A DNA stretch of 64,000 nt from CAVQCJ01 sp963849365 (GCA_963849365.1 CAWKHA010000001.1:124001-188000); one strand, 5' to 3'. Positions 18,501 to 26,843 are shown, counted from the stretch's first letter. The notes: generated by a model not told the origin, from the letters alone. Translations and numbers: made by a program.

Positions 18501-19175
18501 ATGCAGAACGCCATCACACGAGTTGGACCGTCAGAGCGCTGGGCGGCATGGGCGCGCGCCTTCGCGGTCCTGTACGACCCATTCCTGTGGGTCGGCGAAC
18601 GGGCGGGACTACGCGCTCTCCGAGAGGAACTGCTCAGCCGCGCGTACGGGTGCACGCTCGAGATCGGCAGCGGCACCGGTCTGAACGTACGCCACTACCC
18701 CGGCGACCTCGACGACCTGGTCCTGCTCGAGCCGGACGCCGCGATGCGCTCCCGCCTGGAGAGGAGGCTGCGGCGAGGCGGCCGTCCCACACGAATGGTC
18801 GACGGATGCGCGGAACGGCTACCGCTCGCCGACAGGTCGGTCGACACCGTCGTTTCGACCTTGGTGCTGTGCACGGTCGACCAACCCGATCTCGCCCTGC
18901 GGGAGATCGCGCGGGTGTTGCGCCCCGGTGGCCAGCTGCTCTTCATCGAGCACGTCCGTTCCGAGTCACCAACTCTCGCCTACTGGCAGGACCGCCTCGC
19001 AACGCAGTGGGGTCGCTTCGCGCAAGGCTGCCGCTGCAACCGCGCAACGGCAGAGCTGATCGCGTCCTGCGGGTTCGAGCTCGACCAGGTACACGAAGCC
19101 TCATGGCACGGCATGCCGCCGATAGTGCGGCCGCTGATCGCCGGCCGGGCACAGAAGGGAGACCGCGATGGGTAG
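18501..19175 (+). CDS. Class I SAM-dependent methyltransferase
   Basis: Cytoplasmic methyltransferase of about 224 residues. It has the SAM-binding motif I LEIGSGTGLNV, an acidic residue at the end of strand 2 (LLEPD), and the post-motif VLRPGGQLLFIEHV of the Methyltransf_11 type. The C-terminal C-N-R and Cys-rich segment is typical of small-molecule methyltransferases in actinobacteria. The start is taken at ATG 18501; the frame is open from 18441 and no strong ribosome site decides. The stop overlaps the LLM oxidoreductase start by eight bases. The substrate is unknown. Confidence 0.82.
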   Translation: MQNAITRVGPSERWAAWARAFAVLYDPFLWVGERAGLRALREELLSRAYGCTLEIGSGTGLNVRHYPGDLDDLVLLEPDAAMRSRLERRLRRGGRPTRMVDGCAERLPLADRSVDTVVSTLVLCTVDQPDLALREIARVLRPGGQLLFIEHVRSESPTLAYWQDRLATQWGRFAQGCRCNRATAELIASCGFELDQVHEASWHGMPPIVRPLIAGRAQKGDRDG

Positions 19176-20094
19176 CGTCCGCGTGGGGCTCTTCCCTCCG
19201 ACCGGCCAGCTCAGCGGCAGTCCCGAGCACATGCGCGAGACGCTGGCTCGTGCGGCCGCCGGGGGCATCGACCATGTGTGCGTCGGTGACCACGTGAGCT
19301 TCTTCGTGGGAGCCGGATCGGACGGGCTCATCTCGGCGACCTCCCTGCTTGTTGCCCAGGCTGAGCTGCCGGTGTACGTCGGGCTCTACCTGCTGCCGTT
19401 GCGCCACCCGGTTGCTGTCGCACGGCAGCTCGCGACACTTGCGGAGCTCGCGCCTGGTCGGCTGACGCTGGGCGTCGGCATCGGCGGCGAGGACCGTCAC
19501 GAGATCGAGATCTGCGGCGTGGACCCCAAGACGCGTGGGCGTCGGATGGACGAATGCCTGCAGATCCTGCGCGGCCTGGCCGAGGGCACGCCGGTCAGCT
19601 ACACAGGCGAGTTCTTCTCGCTCGAAGACGCGCTGATCCTGCCGGCGCCGTCCCCGCCGATCCCCCTGATCGTCGGCGGACGGTCGGACTCGGCGGTCAG
19701 TCGCTCGGCGAGGCTCGGTGACGGCTGGCTCGGGATCTGGGTCTCGCCTCGCCGGTTCGCAACCGTTCGCGATCAGATCACCCATGAGGCCGCCCAGGCC
19801 GGCAGAGACGTGAGCCAGTTCCGGCATGCGCTGAACGTCTGGTGCGGATTCGCCCGCACCGACGAGGCCGCACGCGAGCTACTGGCCAGCCGGATGCAGG
19901 CGTTCTACCAGATGCCGTTCGACCCGTTCGAGCGCTACTCGCCATACGGCTCGCCCGAGCGCGTGGCGGAGTTCCTGCGCCCATACATCGACGCCGGATG
20001 CTCAACGTTCAATGTGATCCCGTGCGCCCACGACAACGAGAGCGCGATCTCCGCCGTGGCCGAGCTTCGAGCGCTTCTGACATCCGAGCACTAG
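19168..20094 (+). CDS. LLM-class (F420-type) flavin-dependent oxidoreductase
   Basis: 308-residue TIM-barrel oxidoreductase of the luciferase-like family. It shows an N-terminal VRVGLFPP strand, LGVGIGGEDRHE, and the phosphate-binding region PLIVGGRSDSAVSRSARLGDG. In actinobacteria most members use coenzyme F420, but FMN cannot be excluded. The start has AAGGGAG six bases upstream and overlaps the methyltransferase end. The pair could modify a small molecule sensed by the hydrolase-LuxR regulator upstream. Confidence 0.88.
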   Translation: MGSVRVGLFPPTGQLSGSPEHMRETLARAAAGGIDHVCVGDHVSFFVGAGSDGLISATSLLVAQAELPVYVGLYLLPLRHPVAVARQLATLAELAPGRLTLGVGIGGEDRHEIEICGVDPKTRGRRMDECLQILRGLAEGTPVSYTGEFFSLEDALILPAPSPPIPLIVGGRSDSAVSRSARLGDGWLGIWVSPRRFATVRDQITHEAAQAGRDVSQFRHALNVWCGFARTDEAARELLASRMQAFYQMPFDPFERYSPYGSPERVAEFLRPYIDAGCSTFNVIPCAHDNESAISAVAELRALLTSEH

Positions 20095-20160
20095 GTCGAA
20101 GGACAACTGAGCCGGCCCGGCTAAGCATTCTGATTTCCCGCCGCTATGGCGCGTTGCGAG

Positions 20161-20958
20161 TCAACGACTGATCTGTGCGACGGTCCTTCGCGCGTCGCTC
20201 CAGGCAATGCGGGCACTGCGAATGCGGGGAGATACGACGTGTTCACCGCGTCGTCTGGCCCGCATGTGGTCGATGTACCATTCTGGGGCTTTCGCCGCGT
20301 CGATGGCGCGAGTCTTGGTGAGTAGATGACCGGTCGATATGGCGTATCGGGCGCGAGCCATCGACGTGAGTCCAAGGTCGGGCATGACAGGGTCGAGCCA
20401 CCACCATGGATGCCGAACCGCTCGGGCCCAGTATCCGGCCAGTTCCGCACGGGCGGCGTCACGGACATCATCCGGGCTCATGGGTCGCAAGACATCGAGC
20501 GGGGGCCTCCCGATGACGGCGTATCCGTAGACCAGGAGCTCGGCCCTTGCGATGCCCGACAGGCTCCTTCTCACGAGCGTCCCGTGCGTCCACATGGGGT
20601 GAGTCGCAGCCACGTCACCCAGACGAGCGCCATCCACATAGACGCAACCGAGATTCCGTCCCGAGCCGATGCCTTGGTCGAGTTGACGATGCACACTCGC
20701 GAGCTTGGCCGTACGGTCGGCATCCGCATGCCCGTCAACGATGGCCACCAGGTCGAGGTCGCTCACGCCGGATATGTAGTCACCCGTCGCCAGCGAGCCC
20801 CCGACCCACAGGTCGGTTACCCAACCCAGGCGTGACAGAAGGCGAACAAGTCCGGTCACGCACGGCGGCTCCGTCGTCACCTCACCGCCCGCATCGAGAA
20901 GGTCCGCGACACGGGACCGATCTTGCCCCATGAAGTGAGCGCGAATGCTGTCGGTCAT
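20161..20958 (-). CDS. Nucleotidyltransferase of the aminoglycoside adenylyltransferase type
   Basis: About 265 residues. The N-terminal nucleotidyltransferase fold shows WVGGSLATGDYISGVSDLDL, with the GS motif and the two metal-binding acidic residues of DxD. The helical C-terminal half resembles AadA-type proteins (WARAVRHPWWWLDPV). Such enzymes adenylylate hydroxyl groups of aminoglycosides, but the distant match means the substrate may be another small molecule. The start at ATG 20958 is preceded by GAGG; GTG 20976 is possible. It is convergent with the LLM gene. Confidence 0.75.
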   Translation of the reverse strand: MTDSIRAHFMGQDRSRVADLLDAGGEVTTEPPCVTGLVRLLSRLGWVTDLWVGGSLATGDYISGVSDLDLVAIVDGHADADRTAKLASVHRQLDQGIGSGRNLGCVYVDGARLGDVAATHPMWTHGTLVRRSLSGIARAELLVYGYAVIGRPPLDVLRPMSPDDVRDAARAELAGYWARAVRHPWWWLDPVMPDLGLTSMARARYAISTGHLLTKTRAIDAAKAPEWYIDHMRARRRGEHVVSPRIRSARIAWSDARRTVAQISR

Positions 20959-21070
20959 TGGCCTCAGCCGGCTCACGCGGGCCAGCCGGAGAGCCTCCAG
21001 TCAGGCGTGCAGGCTGTTGACGTCCCGCCTCGGACACCAGGTTCAAGATCATCTACTTCGACCGCAGTGA

Positions 21071-21454
21071 TCAGCGCCGTCTGCGTCGAGCGGCGGCCTT
21101 GAGGATCCGCACCGTCGCCTGCAGGTCCTCGTCCTTGCCGGTCACGACAGTGGTGATCAGGTCGTACGCCGCCTTGTTCGTCATCTGGAGCCGAAAGCCG
21201 TTCATGCCGTAGAACGCGATGGTGCCGGCGAGCGCAAGCCGCTTGTTCACATCGACCAGTGAGTGGTTGTGGCTGAGCGAGTGCAGCAGGGCGGCGGCCT
21301 TATCGTGGATGGTCGGGTACGCGTCCTGTCCACCGACTGTTGTTTGCGGTCGGGCCACGGCAGCCTGCAGCAGCCCGGCGTCCCTGACCGCTGCGGGCTC
21401 GCCGAGCAGCCGTAGCGAGATATGGAGCACGTCGTCGAGGTCGAGGAAGATCAC
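21071..21454 (-). CDS. doc: Doc-family (Fic) toxin
   Basis: 127 residues, the usual length. It carries the Fic/Doc core HSLVDVNKR, where the canonical form is H-x-F-x-D-x-N-K-R, so the aromatic residue is Leu. Doc toxins phosphorylate elongation factor Tu and stop translation. The GTG start at 21454 overlaps the TGA of the preceding antitoxin frame, the usual operon layout. The antitoxin itself seems to lack its N-terminal part, so the toxin may be expressed without full control, or not at all. Confidence 0.85.
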   Translation of the reverse strand: MIFLDLDDVLHISLRLLGEPAAVRDAGLLQAAVARPQTTVGGQDAYPTIHDKAAALLHSLSHNHSLVDVNKRLALAGTIAFYGMNGFRLQMTNKAAYDLITTVVTGKDEDLQATVRILKAAARRRRR

Positions 21455-21503
21455 TGGCTGAGGCGCTCCAGGGCCTCGGCGAACCGCGGTAGCTCCTCGT
21501 CGA
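21434..21503. repeat. 70-bp direct repeat, copy 2
   Basis: Covers the antitoxin end and toxin start of the Doc module. It matches 17080-17149 with three substitutions in 70 bases and the same orientation. Confidence 0.9.
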
Positions 21504-21534
21504 GTACTCGGTCGAGCAAGGCGCGACGGCTAGT
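21451..21534 (-). pseudogene. Truncated antitoxin of the Doc module
   Basis: Only a C-terminal ~25-residue piece looks like an antitoxin: RRALLDRVLDEELPRFAEALERLSQ in part, ending at TGA 21453-21451 and overlapping the toxin start. Upstream the frame stays open to 21780, but its sequence has no antitoxin or DNA-binding character and lies in the leader of the divergent epoxide hydrolase gene. The same ending occurs as a fragment near 17.1 kb. An intact but unrecognised N terminus in another frame cannot be excluded. Confidence 0.6.
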
Positions 21535-21770
21535 CCGATCGACGTCCAATCTGTGGACGTCGGGCCGCACACTGGGCCTAGGCCGCTGGCAACCGCGAGC
21601 TGGAACGGCACCTCTTTCCACCTTGTGGCGCCGGCAGTAGCGTTGGCGCGTTGGCGCATTGCGCTGCCGCAGCGACGCATGACCGCTCTGAGGTCGGCCT
21701 CGGGCGTCCCGCACACCGCAACGCCCCCCGTGGGAGTGATCAAAGTCTTCCGGCACGACAGGAGGAGCAG

Positions 21771-22991
21771 ATGTCGGCAATCGAGAGCAACGTGGGCGGC
21801 ACGGCCGCCATTCGCGCGTTCGAGATCGCCTTCGACGAGTCGGAGCTCACGGACCTGCGCCGACGCATCGCCGCAACACGGTGGCCCGAGCGCGAGACGG
21901 TGGACGACGACTCCCAGGGCATGCCGCTGGCGACCATGCAGGAGCTCGCGCGGTACTGGGCGACTGAGTACGACTGGAGAAGCTGCGAGAAGAAGCTGAA
22001 CGGCTTCCCGAACTTCCTCACGGAGGTCGACGGGCTGGACATCCACTTCATCCACGTCCGCTCGCGGAATGAGAACGCGCTCCCACTGATTGTCACGCAC
22101 GGATGGCCTGGCTCAATCGTCGAGCAGCTGAAGATCATCGAGCCGCTCACCGATCCGACGGCGCATGGCGGCAGCGAGGCGGACGCCTTCCATGTCGTGG
22201 TCCCCTCCCTACCGGGCCACGGGTTCTCCGCCAAACCGACCACCAACGGCTGGGATCCGATGCGTATCGCCCGGGCCTGGGTGGTGCTGATGAACCGCCT
22301 CGGATACACCGAGTTCGTGGCTCAGGGCGGCGACTGGGGTGCGGCCGTCACGCAGGCGATGGGCATCCAGGCGGCGCCGGGGCTGCTCGGCATCCACTCC
22401 AACATGCCCGGCACCGCGCCTGCCGACGTGGTCCCGGGGTTCGAGCGCGGGGACCCACCGCCGGCCGGCCTGTCAGAGGAGGAGCTGCGCGCGTACGCGC
22501 AGCTGAGCGGCTTCTACGCCAAGCACGTGGCCTACGCGCAGATCATGGCGACGCGCCCGCAGACGCTCTACGGACTGGCGGACTCACCGGTCGATCTGGC
22601 GGCGTTCGCGCTCGACCACGGCGACGGCACCGGTCAGCCCGGACTGGTCAAGAGGGTCCTGGAGGGAACGTTGGACAGCGACCTGACCCGCGACGACCTG
22701 CTGGACAACATCACGCTGTACTGGCTGACGAACACGGGGGTATCCGCGGCTCGCCTGTACTGGGAGAACAAGGCGGACTTCTTCGACGCCAAGCCCATCT
22801 CGATCCCCTTCGCGATCAGCGTGTTCCCCGACGAGCTGTACCAGGCGCCACGGTCGTGGGCCGAGCGCGCGTACCCCGACAACCTCATCCACTTCAACAC
22901 GCTCGACCGCGGCGGCCACTTCGCGGCATGGGAACAACCGCAGCTGTTCGCCGGCGAGCTGCGCGCCGCGTTCCGATCTCTCCGGCACTAG
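21771..22991 (+). CDS. Epoxide hydrolase (EHN-type alpha/beta hydrolase)
   Basis: 406 residues. The N-terminal EHN domain has the typical DLRRRIAATRWPE stretch, followed by the catalytic domain with HGWPGS (oxyanion loop), nucleophile Asp in AQGGDWGAAVTQ, and the catalytic His in RGGHFAAWEQP. This family opens epoxides to diols in the cytoplasm, for detoxification or degradation. The start at ATG 21771 is decided by GGAGGAG five bases upstream; the frame is open from 21651. The next genes follow within a few bases in the same direction. Confidence 0.92.
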   Translation: MSAIESNVGGTAAIRAFEIAFDESELTDLRRRIAATRWPERETVDDDSQGMPLATMQELARYWATEYDWRSCEKKLNGFPNFLTEVDGLDIHFIHVRSRNENALPLIVTHGWPGSIVEQLKIIEPLTDPTAHGGSEADAFHVVVPSLPGHGFSAKPTTNGWDPMRIARAWVVLMNRLGYTEFVAQGGDWGAAVTQAMGIQAAPGLLGIHSNMPGTAPADVVPGFERGDPPPAGLSEEELRAYAQLSGFYAKHVAYAQIMATRPQTLYGLADSPVDLAAFALDHGDGTGQPGLVKRVLEGTLDSDLTRDDLLDNITLYWLTNTGVSAARLYWENKADFFDAKPISIPFAISVFPDELYQAPRSWAERAYPDNLIHFNTLDRGGHFAAWEQPQLFAGELRAAFRSLRH

Positions 22992-23005
22992 CGAGGTGGA
23001 CGACG

Positions 23006-23077
23006 ATGTCCCACGAAACCCAGATCCGCCCCAACCCTGGACCGACGGGGAGCCGCGTCGAGGTCTCGCCGTCATGA
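23006..23077 (+). CDS. Small overlapping ORF of 23 residues
   Basis: ATG 23006 has GAGGTGG six bases upstream and codes a 23-residue peptide (MSHETQIRPNPGPTG... start). Its TGA overlaps the ATG of the thioredoxin-like gene (ATGA at 23074-23077). It may be a translational coupler for that gene, whose own start lacks a clear ribosome site. No homologue is recognised. Confidence 0.4.
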   Translation: MSHETQIRPNPGPTGSRVEVSPS

Positions 23078-24090
23078 GCGGGAAGTGGGCGACGCCCGCG
23101 GGGCTGCACACGCACGCCGCCGAGCTGCCCGTCGAGGGCCGGCTGGCATCGTTCGACGGCGCGACGGGGTGGCTCAACTCCGAGCCGCTCACGCTGGACG
23201 ACCTGCTCGGGAAGGTGGTGCTGGTCGACTTCTGGACGTACACGTGCGTCAACTGGCTGCGCCAGCTCCCATTCGTGCGCGCCTGGGCCGACCGGTACGC
23301 CGAGCACGGGCTCGCGGTGGTCGGCGTGCACACGCCCGAGTTCGGCTTCGAGCGGGACGTGGACAACATCCGCGCGGCGGTGGCGTTGCGCCGCATCGCC
23401 TACCCGGTGGCGATCGACAGCGAGTACCGGGTGTGGCAGGCGTTCGGGAACCACTTCTGGCCGGCGCTGTACTTCGCCGACGCGCAGGGCCGGATCCGGC
23501 ACCACCACTTCGGTGAGGGCGAGTACGAGCAGTCGGAGATGGTCATCCAGCAGCTGCTGGTCGAGGCCGGCTCCAGCCCGGGTCGGGAACGCGTGTCGGT
23601 CGAGCCCCGCGGTCTCGAGGTCGCGGCGGACTGGCAGACCCTCAGGACGCCGGAGACCTACACCGGCTACGAGCGCGGTGAGGGGTTCGCGTCGCCCGAG
23701 GGGCTGCAACCGGGCAAGCCGCAGTCGTACACGGCACCCTCACACCTGCGGCTCAACGAGTGGGCCCTGTCCGGGGAGTGGACGGTCGACGGACAGCCGG
23801 CGACGCTCGACACCGCTGGCGGGCAGGTCGTGTGCCGCTTCCACGCCCGCGACGTCAACCTGGTCATGGGGCCGGCGGTGCGCGGCACGTCGTTGCGTTT
23901 CCGGGTGCACGTCGACGGGCAGGCCCCCGGTGCCGCGCAAGGCGACGACGTGGACGAAGAGGGCAACGGGACGCTGACCGAGCAGCGGCTGCACCAGCTC
24001 GTCCGGCAGGACGGCCGCATCACCGACCGGACCGTCGAGATCACCTTCCTCGACCCCGAGGCGCAGATCTTCTGCTTCACGTTCGGCTGA
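23074..24090 (+). CDS. Thioredoxin-like protein of the DipZ C-terminal type
   Basis: 338 residues without a signal peptide. The N-terminal half is a thioredoxin fold (VVLVDFWTYTCVNWLRQLPF, then VVGVHTPEFGFE), and the C-terminal half is the beta-sandwich that accompanies it in DipZ-like proteins (EWTVDGQPATL to the end). Where DipZ has C-x-x-C, here the second Cys is Trp (C-V-N-W), so only a one-Cys redox centre remains, as in part of this family. The ATG at 23074 overlaps a small upstream ORF. It probably shares a transcript with the epoxide hydrolase. Confidence 0.8.
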   Translation: MSGKWATPAGLHTHAAELPVEGRLASFDGATGWLNSEPLTLDDLLGKVVLVDFWTYTCVNWLRQLPFVRAWADRYAEHGLAVVGVHTPEFGFERDVDNIRAAVALRRIAYPVAIDSEYRVWQAFGNHFWPALYFADAQGRIRHHHFGEGEYEQSEMVIQQLLVEAGSSPGRERVSVEPRGLEVAADWQTLRTPETYTGYERGEGFASPEGLQPGKPQSYTAPSHLRLNEWALSGEWTVDGQPATLDTAGGQVVCRFHARDVNLVMGPAVRGTSLRFRVHVDGQAPGAAQGDDVDEEGNGTLTEQRLHQLVRQDGRITDRTVEITFLDPEAQIFCFTFG

Positions 24091-24151
24091 GGCAGGAGCG
24101 TCCTCGGCGGCGCGGGCAGTTTCGGCGCTCGTCTGCTACTGCCCTTGCGTC

Positions 24152-24574
24152 TCAGGCCGAGCCACGCGCAAGGATCCATCGGTGCCGGAAGTTGAGCACC
24201 TCCGCCGCGATCTCGAAGTCAGCGTCGTAGTGCACGATCGTGATGCCGTGGTCTGCGGCTAGGGCGGCGGTGAGCAGGTCGGCGATTCCGACGACACGAT
24301 GTCGCCGGCTGCGCGCAAGCTCGCGTTGAGCCTCGAATGCCTGCTGCCAGTGGGCGTCTTCGGTGGGCAAGTACTCATACGCTGCGCGACGGTCAGCACG
24401 CAACTGCTCGTACTCGGCTGGGTTGCGCGCGCTGTAGAGCGCTTCGGCGTCCAAGGTCGCACAGGTTGCGACGACCGCTGTCTCAATCAGTGGTGCCAGC
24501 CGCGCCGCCACATCTGGGTGGCGCATTCGAGCGGCAGCGCTGGTGTCGATGAGGTACTGGGCGATTACCGCCAC
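24152..24574 (-). CDS. vapC: PIN-domain ribonuclease toxin
   Basis: 140 residues. PIN-domain acidic residues are visible in order: YLIDTSAAAR, TLDAEALYSA, VVGIADLLTAALA and HYDADFE. VapC toxins cleave specific RNAs such as tRNA or rRNA when freed from VapB. The GTG start overlaps the vapB stop by ten bases. It is complete and probably functional, unlike the Doc module nearby. Confidence 0.9.
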   Translation of the reverse strand: MAVIAQYLIDTSAAARMRHPDVAARLAPLIETAVVATCATLDAEALYSARNPAEYEQLRADRRAAYEYLPTEDAHWQQAFEAQRELARSRRHRVVGIADLLTAALAADHGITIVHYDADFEIAAEVLNFRHRWILARGSA

Positions 24575-24771
24575 GCGCCGGCTCGCTGCTCAGTTTCGGC
24601 CATGGATTCCAGGCCGCCCTCGGTGAGCCACTCGATCTGGCGTGCCCTGGCTGCGTTGGCGGCCGCCTGCCGCAGGGCGGCACGTACTGTGTCGGAGACA
24701 CCGACCGTGTGCAGCTCGCGCTGCGCGTCTGCCAGCAGCTCATCGTCGAGCTCGATCAGCCTTTTTGTCAT
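24565..24771 (-). CDS. vapB: VapB-type antitoxin
   Basis: 68 residues starting MTKRLIELDDELLADAQREL, a ribbon-helix-helix DNA-binding N terminus, then a helical tail that would wrap the toxin. The start at 24771 is decided by GGGGAGG six bases upstream. The operon overlaps vapC and is expected to repress itself; a 10-bp palindrome lies just upstream. Confidence 0.88.
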   Translation of the reverse strand: MTKRLIELDDELLADAQRELHTVGVSDTVRAALRQAAANAARARQIEWLTEGGLESMAETEQRAGAWR

Positions 24772-24803
24772 CGCGCGCCTCCCCATATACCGGCCGTGAT
24801 CGA

Positions 24804-24813
24804 AGTATATACT
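24804..24813. promoter_or_regulatory. Candidate VapB operator palindrome
   Basis: AGTATATACT is a perfect 10-bp palindrome 33 bases upstream of vapB in otherwise GC-rich DNA, with a second ATATAC half site at 24785-24790. Ribbon-helix-helix antitoxins bind such AT-rich palindromes; the site could also be part of the promoter. Confidence 0.55.
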
Positions 24814-25046
24814 GCTGCACCGGACGGCGGCACGTAGATCGCAGATGACGGCGGTCCTCGGACACCAGGTCCACGATCACTGCCGAACCCGCGCGTGTCC
24901 GGCTTGGCGGCGCCTCCATGCCGGTATCGGTCATGCTGCCGCCGGACATCGGGGTCGGCGTCTGGTACACCCCGGCAGCAAGGACGGCCGGATGACGACT
25001 GCGACCGGGTCACGGGACCTTCCAAACGAATGTCCGCACCCCGCCG

Positions 25047-25052
25047 TAGCCT
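25047..25052 (+). promoter_or_regulatory. -10 box for a leaderless transcript
   Basis: TAGCCT six bases before ATG 25059; no ribosome site fits between. Transcription would begin at or next to the start codon. Confidence 0.6.
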
Positions 25053-25058
25053 CGCCCC

Positions 25059-25835
25059 ATGACTGACTTCACCAGTGTCGATCTCAGTGGCTCCCGGTTT
25101 GAGCGGGTGAACCTCAGCGGAGCGGACCTCCGCGCCGTCGACCTGGCCAACGCCCGGTTCCGCGGCGTCAACCTGAGCGGCGTCGTGATGCGCGGCGTCG
25201 AGCTGGTCGACGTCGACATCCATGGCGAGATCTGGAACCTGACGATCAACGGCGTGGACATCGGAGTCCTGGTCAACGCCGAGCTCGACCGGCGGTACCC
25301 CGACCGGGCCAGGATGCGCCCGACTGAACCGGCCGGCTTCCGCGAGGCGTGGGACGTCCTCCAGCGGCTGTGGGGCGAGACCGTCGAACGGGCCGGTCGG
25401 ATGAACCCTGCGCTGCTGCACGAGTCGGTCGACGGGGAGTGGTCGTTCATCGAGACGCTGCGCCATCTGGTGTTCGCCACCGACTCCTGGGTCCGGCGGG
25501 CGATTCTCGGCGATCCGTCGCCGTGGGATCCCCTGGACCTGCCTTGGGACGAGATGCCTGACACGCCGGGCATCCCGCGAGACCGTGAGGTACAGCCGTC
25601 GCTCGACGCGGTCCTCGAACTGCGCCGCGACCGGATGTCCACCGTGCGCGAGGTCATCGACGGCCTGACGGACGAGTCGCTGCGGAGTCACACCGAGCCG
25701 GTCGAAGGGCCCGGGTGGCCTGAGCCTCGCAGCTACCCGGTGTGGGAGTGCCTGACCTGCATCCTCAACGAGGAGTGGGAACACCGGCTGTACGCCGAGC
25801 GTGACCTGGACGCGTTGGAAGCGCGCGGTTTCTAG
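25059..25835 (+). CDS. Pentapeptide-repeat / DinB-like fusion protein
   Basis: 258 residues. The first ~60 are pentapeptide repeats of the A(D/N)L/FxxVNLSG type (LSGADLRAVDLANARF...). The rest is a DinB four-helix bundle with the metal-type His residues at ETLRHLVFATDSW and NEEWEHRLYAER. DinB-like proteins often act as thiol-dependent transferases or hydrolases of unknown substrate. The combination is known in actinobacteria but uncharacterised. It is transcribed from a leaderless promoter and stands alone between divergent neighbours. Confidence 0.82.
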   Translation: MTDFTSVDLSGSRFERVNLSGADLRAVDLANARFRGVNLSGVVMRGVELVDVDIHGEIWNLTINGVDIGVLVNAELDRRYPDRARMRPTEPAGFREAWDVLQRLWGETVERAGRMNPALLHESVDGEWSFIETLRHLVFATDSWVRRAILGDPSPWDPLDLPWDEMPDTPGIPRDREVQPSLDAVLELRRDRMSTVREVIDGLTDESLRSHTEPVEGPGWPEPRSYPVWECLTCILNEEWEHRLYAERDLDALEARGF

Positions 25836-25970
25836 CGGTCGTGCGTCGCCCACCTCCACGTCGGGCCACCGATGGGCTCGCCGGCAACGACCCCGCCGTC
25901 TTCCTGGAGTGGTCCGGTCTGCGGAGCTGGGTGAAGGTCACCGGACGGGACACTCTGCGGCGGCCGGCAG

Positions 25971-26843
25971 TCAGGGACGGAAGGTGCCCGCCGCAGTGGC
26001 CAGCGAGGCCGCGAACTCACGCGGGCACTCCAGCGGCGTGAAGTGGCCGACGCCATCGACGTACTGCAGCCTGACGTCGGCGAAGAAGGCGTCGAGCCGG
26101 TCAGACCATGCCCTGGGGAACAACGGATCGTGTTCGGGCCACAGAGCGGTTGTCGGCAGCGCGATGCGATCTCCCGGCCGGGGCGCTTGTTCTGCGAGCG
26201 ATCGGGCGACCGAACCACTGCTCGCCCGGTACCACGCGATCGAGGCAGTGAAGGCGCCGGGCACTGAGTAGACGGAGGACAGGTGGTCGAGGTGCTCGTC
26301 GCTCGGCTCGAACCCGGGTCCCGACCAGTGTGACCAGAAGTGGCGGAGGTACGCACGGACGGCTTCGGGCCGGCCGTCGATGAGCTCGTCAGGAAGCTCG
26401 AGCCGGTGGAAGTACTGGTACCAGAACTCGTGCTGCACCCGCGCGTCCAGGATTCGCTCGCCGATGCCCGGCAGCGGCGGTGAGACGACCAGCGCACGGA
26501 CGAGGTCAGGTCTGCTCCGTGCCACGGTCTGGGCGATCCGGCTGCCGATGTCGTACCCGCCGATCACGGGTCGGTCCAGCCCGAGTTCCTCGATCAGGCT
26601 GATGACGCTGCGCGCCTGTGCGTCAGCGCTGTACTGGTCCGCCGGGTCGGCCGGATGTTTGTCGGACTCGCCGAAACCCCGCAGGTCCGGGACCACGATG
26701 TCGGCCACCGGGCCCACCATGGACACGACCGAGCGGAAGTCCGTCCGGTCGCCCGGCCACCCGTGCAACAGCACGATCGCCGGCCCACGACCGGCCCGTT
26801 CGTACGCGAGCCGGAAGCCGTCGACAGGTTCGCTCCGATGCAC
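25971..26843 (-). CDS. Alpha/beta hydrolase of the haloalkane/haloacetate dehalogenase-epoxide hydrolase type
   Basis: 290 residues. It has HGWPGDRTDF with the oxyanion HGxP, DLRGFGESDKH, a nucleophile elbow GGYDIGSR with Asp as nucleophile, and a His in DGVGHFTPLE. An Asp nucleophile points to epoxide hydrolase or haloacetate dehalogenase chemistry rather than esterase. The start is GTG 26843 with GGGAAG upstream. It follows the VOC gene on the same strand after 131 bp. Confidence 0.85.
   Translation of the reverse strand: MHRSEPVDGFRLAYERAGRGPAIVLLHGWPGDRTDFRSVVSMVGPVADIVVPDLRGFGESDKHPADPADQYSADAQARSVISLIEELGLDRPVIGGYDIGSRIAQTVARSRPDLVRALVVSPPLPGIGERILDARVQHEFWYQYFHRLELPDELIDGRPEAVRAYLRHFWSHWSGPGFEPSDEHLDHLSSVYSVPGAFTASIAWYRASSGSVARSLAEQAPRPGDRIALPTTALWPEHDPLFPRAWSDRLDAFFADVRLQYVDGVGHFTPLECPREFAASLATAAGTFRP

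Noticed and set aside
17080..21503. Insertion sequence or transposon bounded by the direct repeat
   Set aside because: No transposase, no terminal inverted repeats; repeat is part of a coding junction.
21028..24870. A shared 15-bp stretch (CCTCGGACACCAGGT) at 21028 and 24856
   Set aside because: Homology beyond it is weak, and no gene or site logic explains it; may be chance or a very old remnant.
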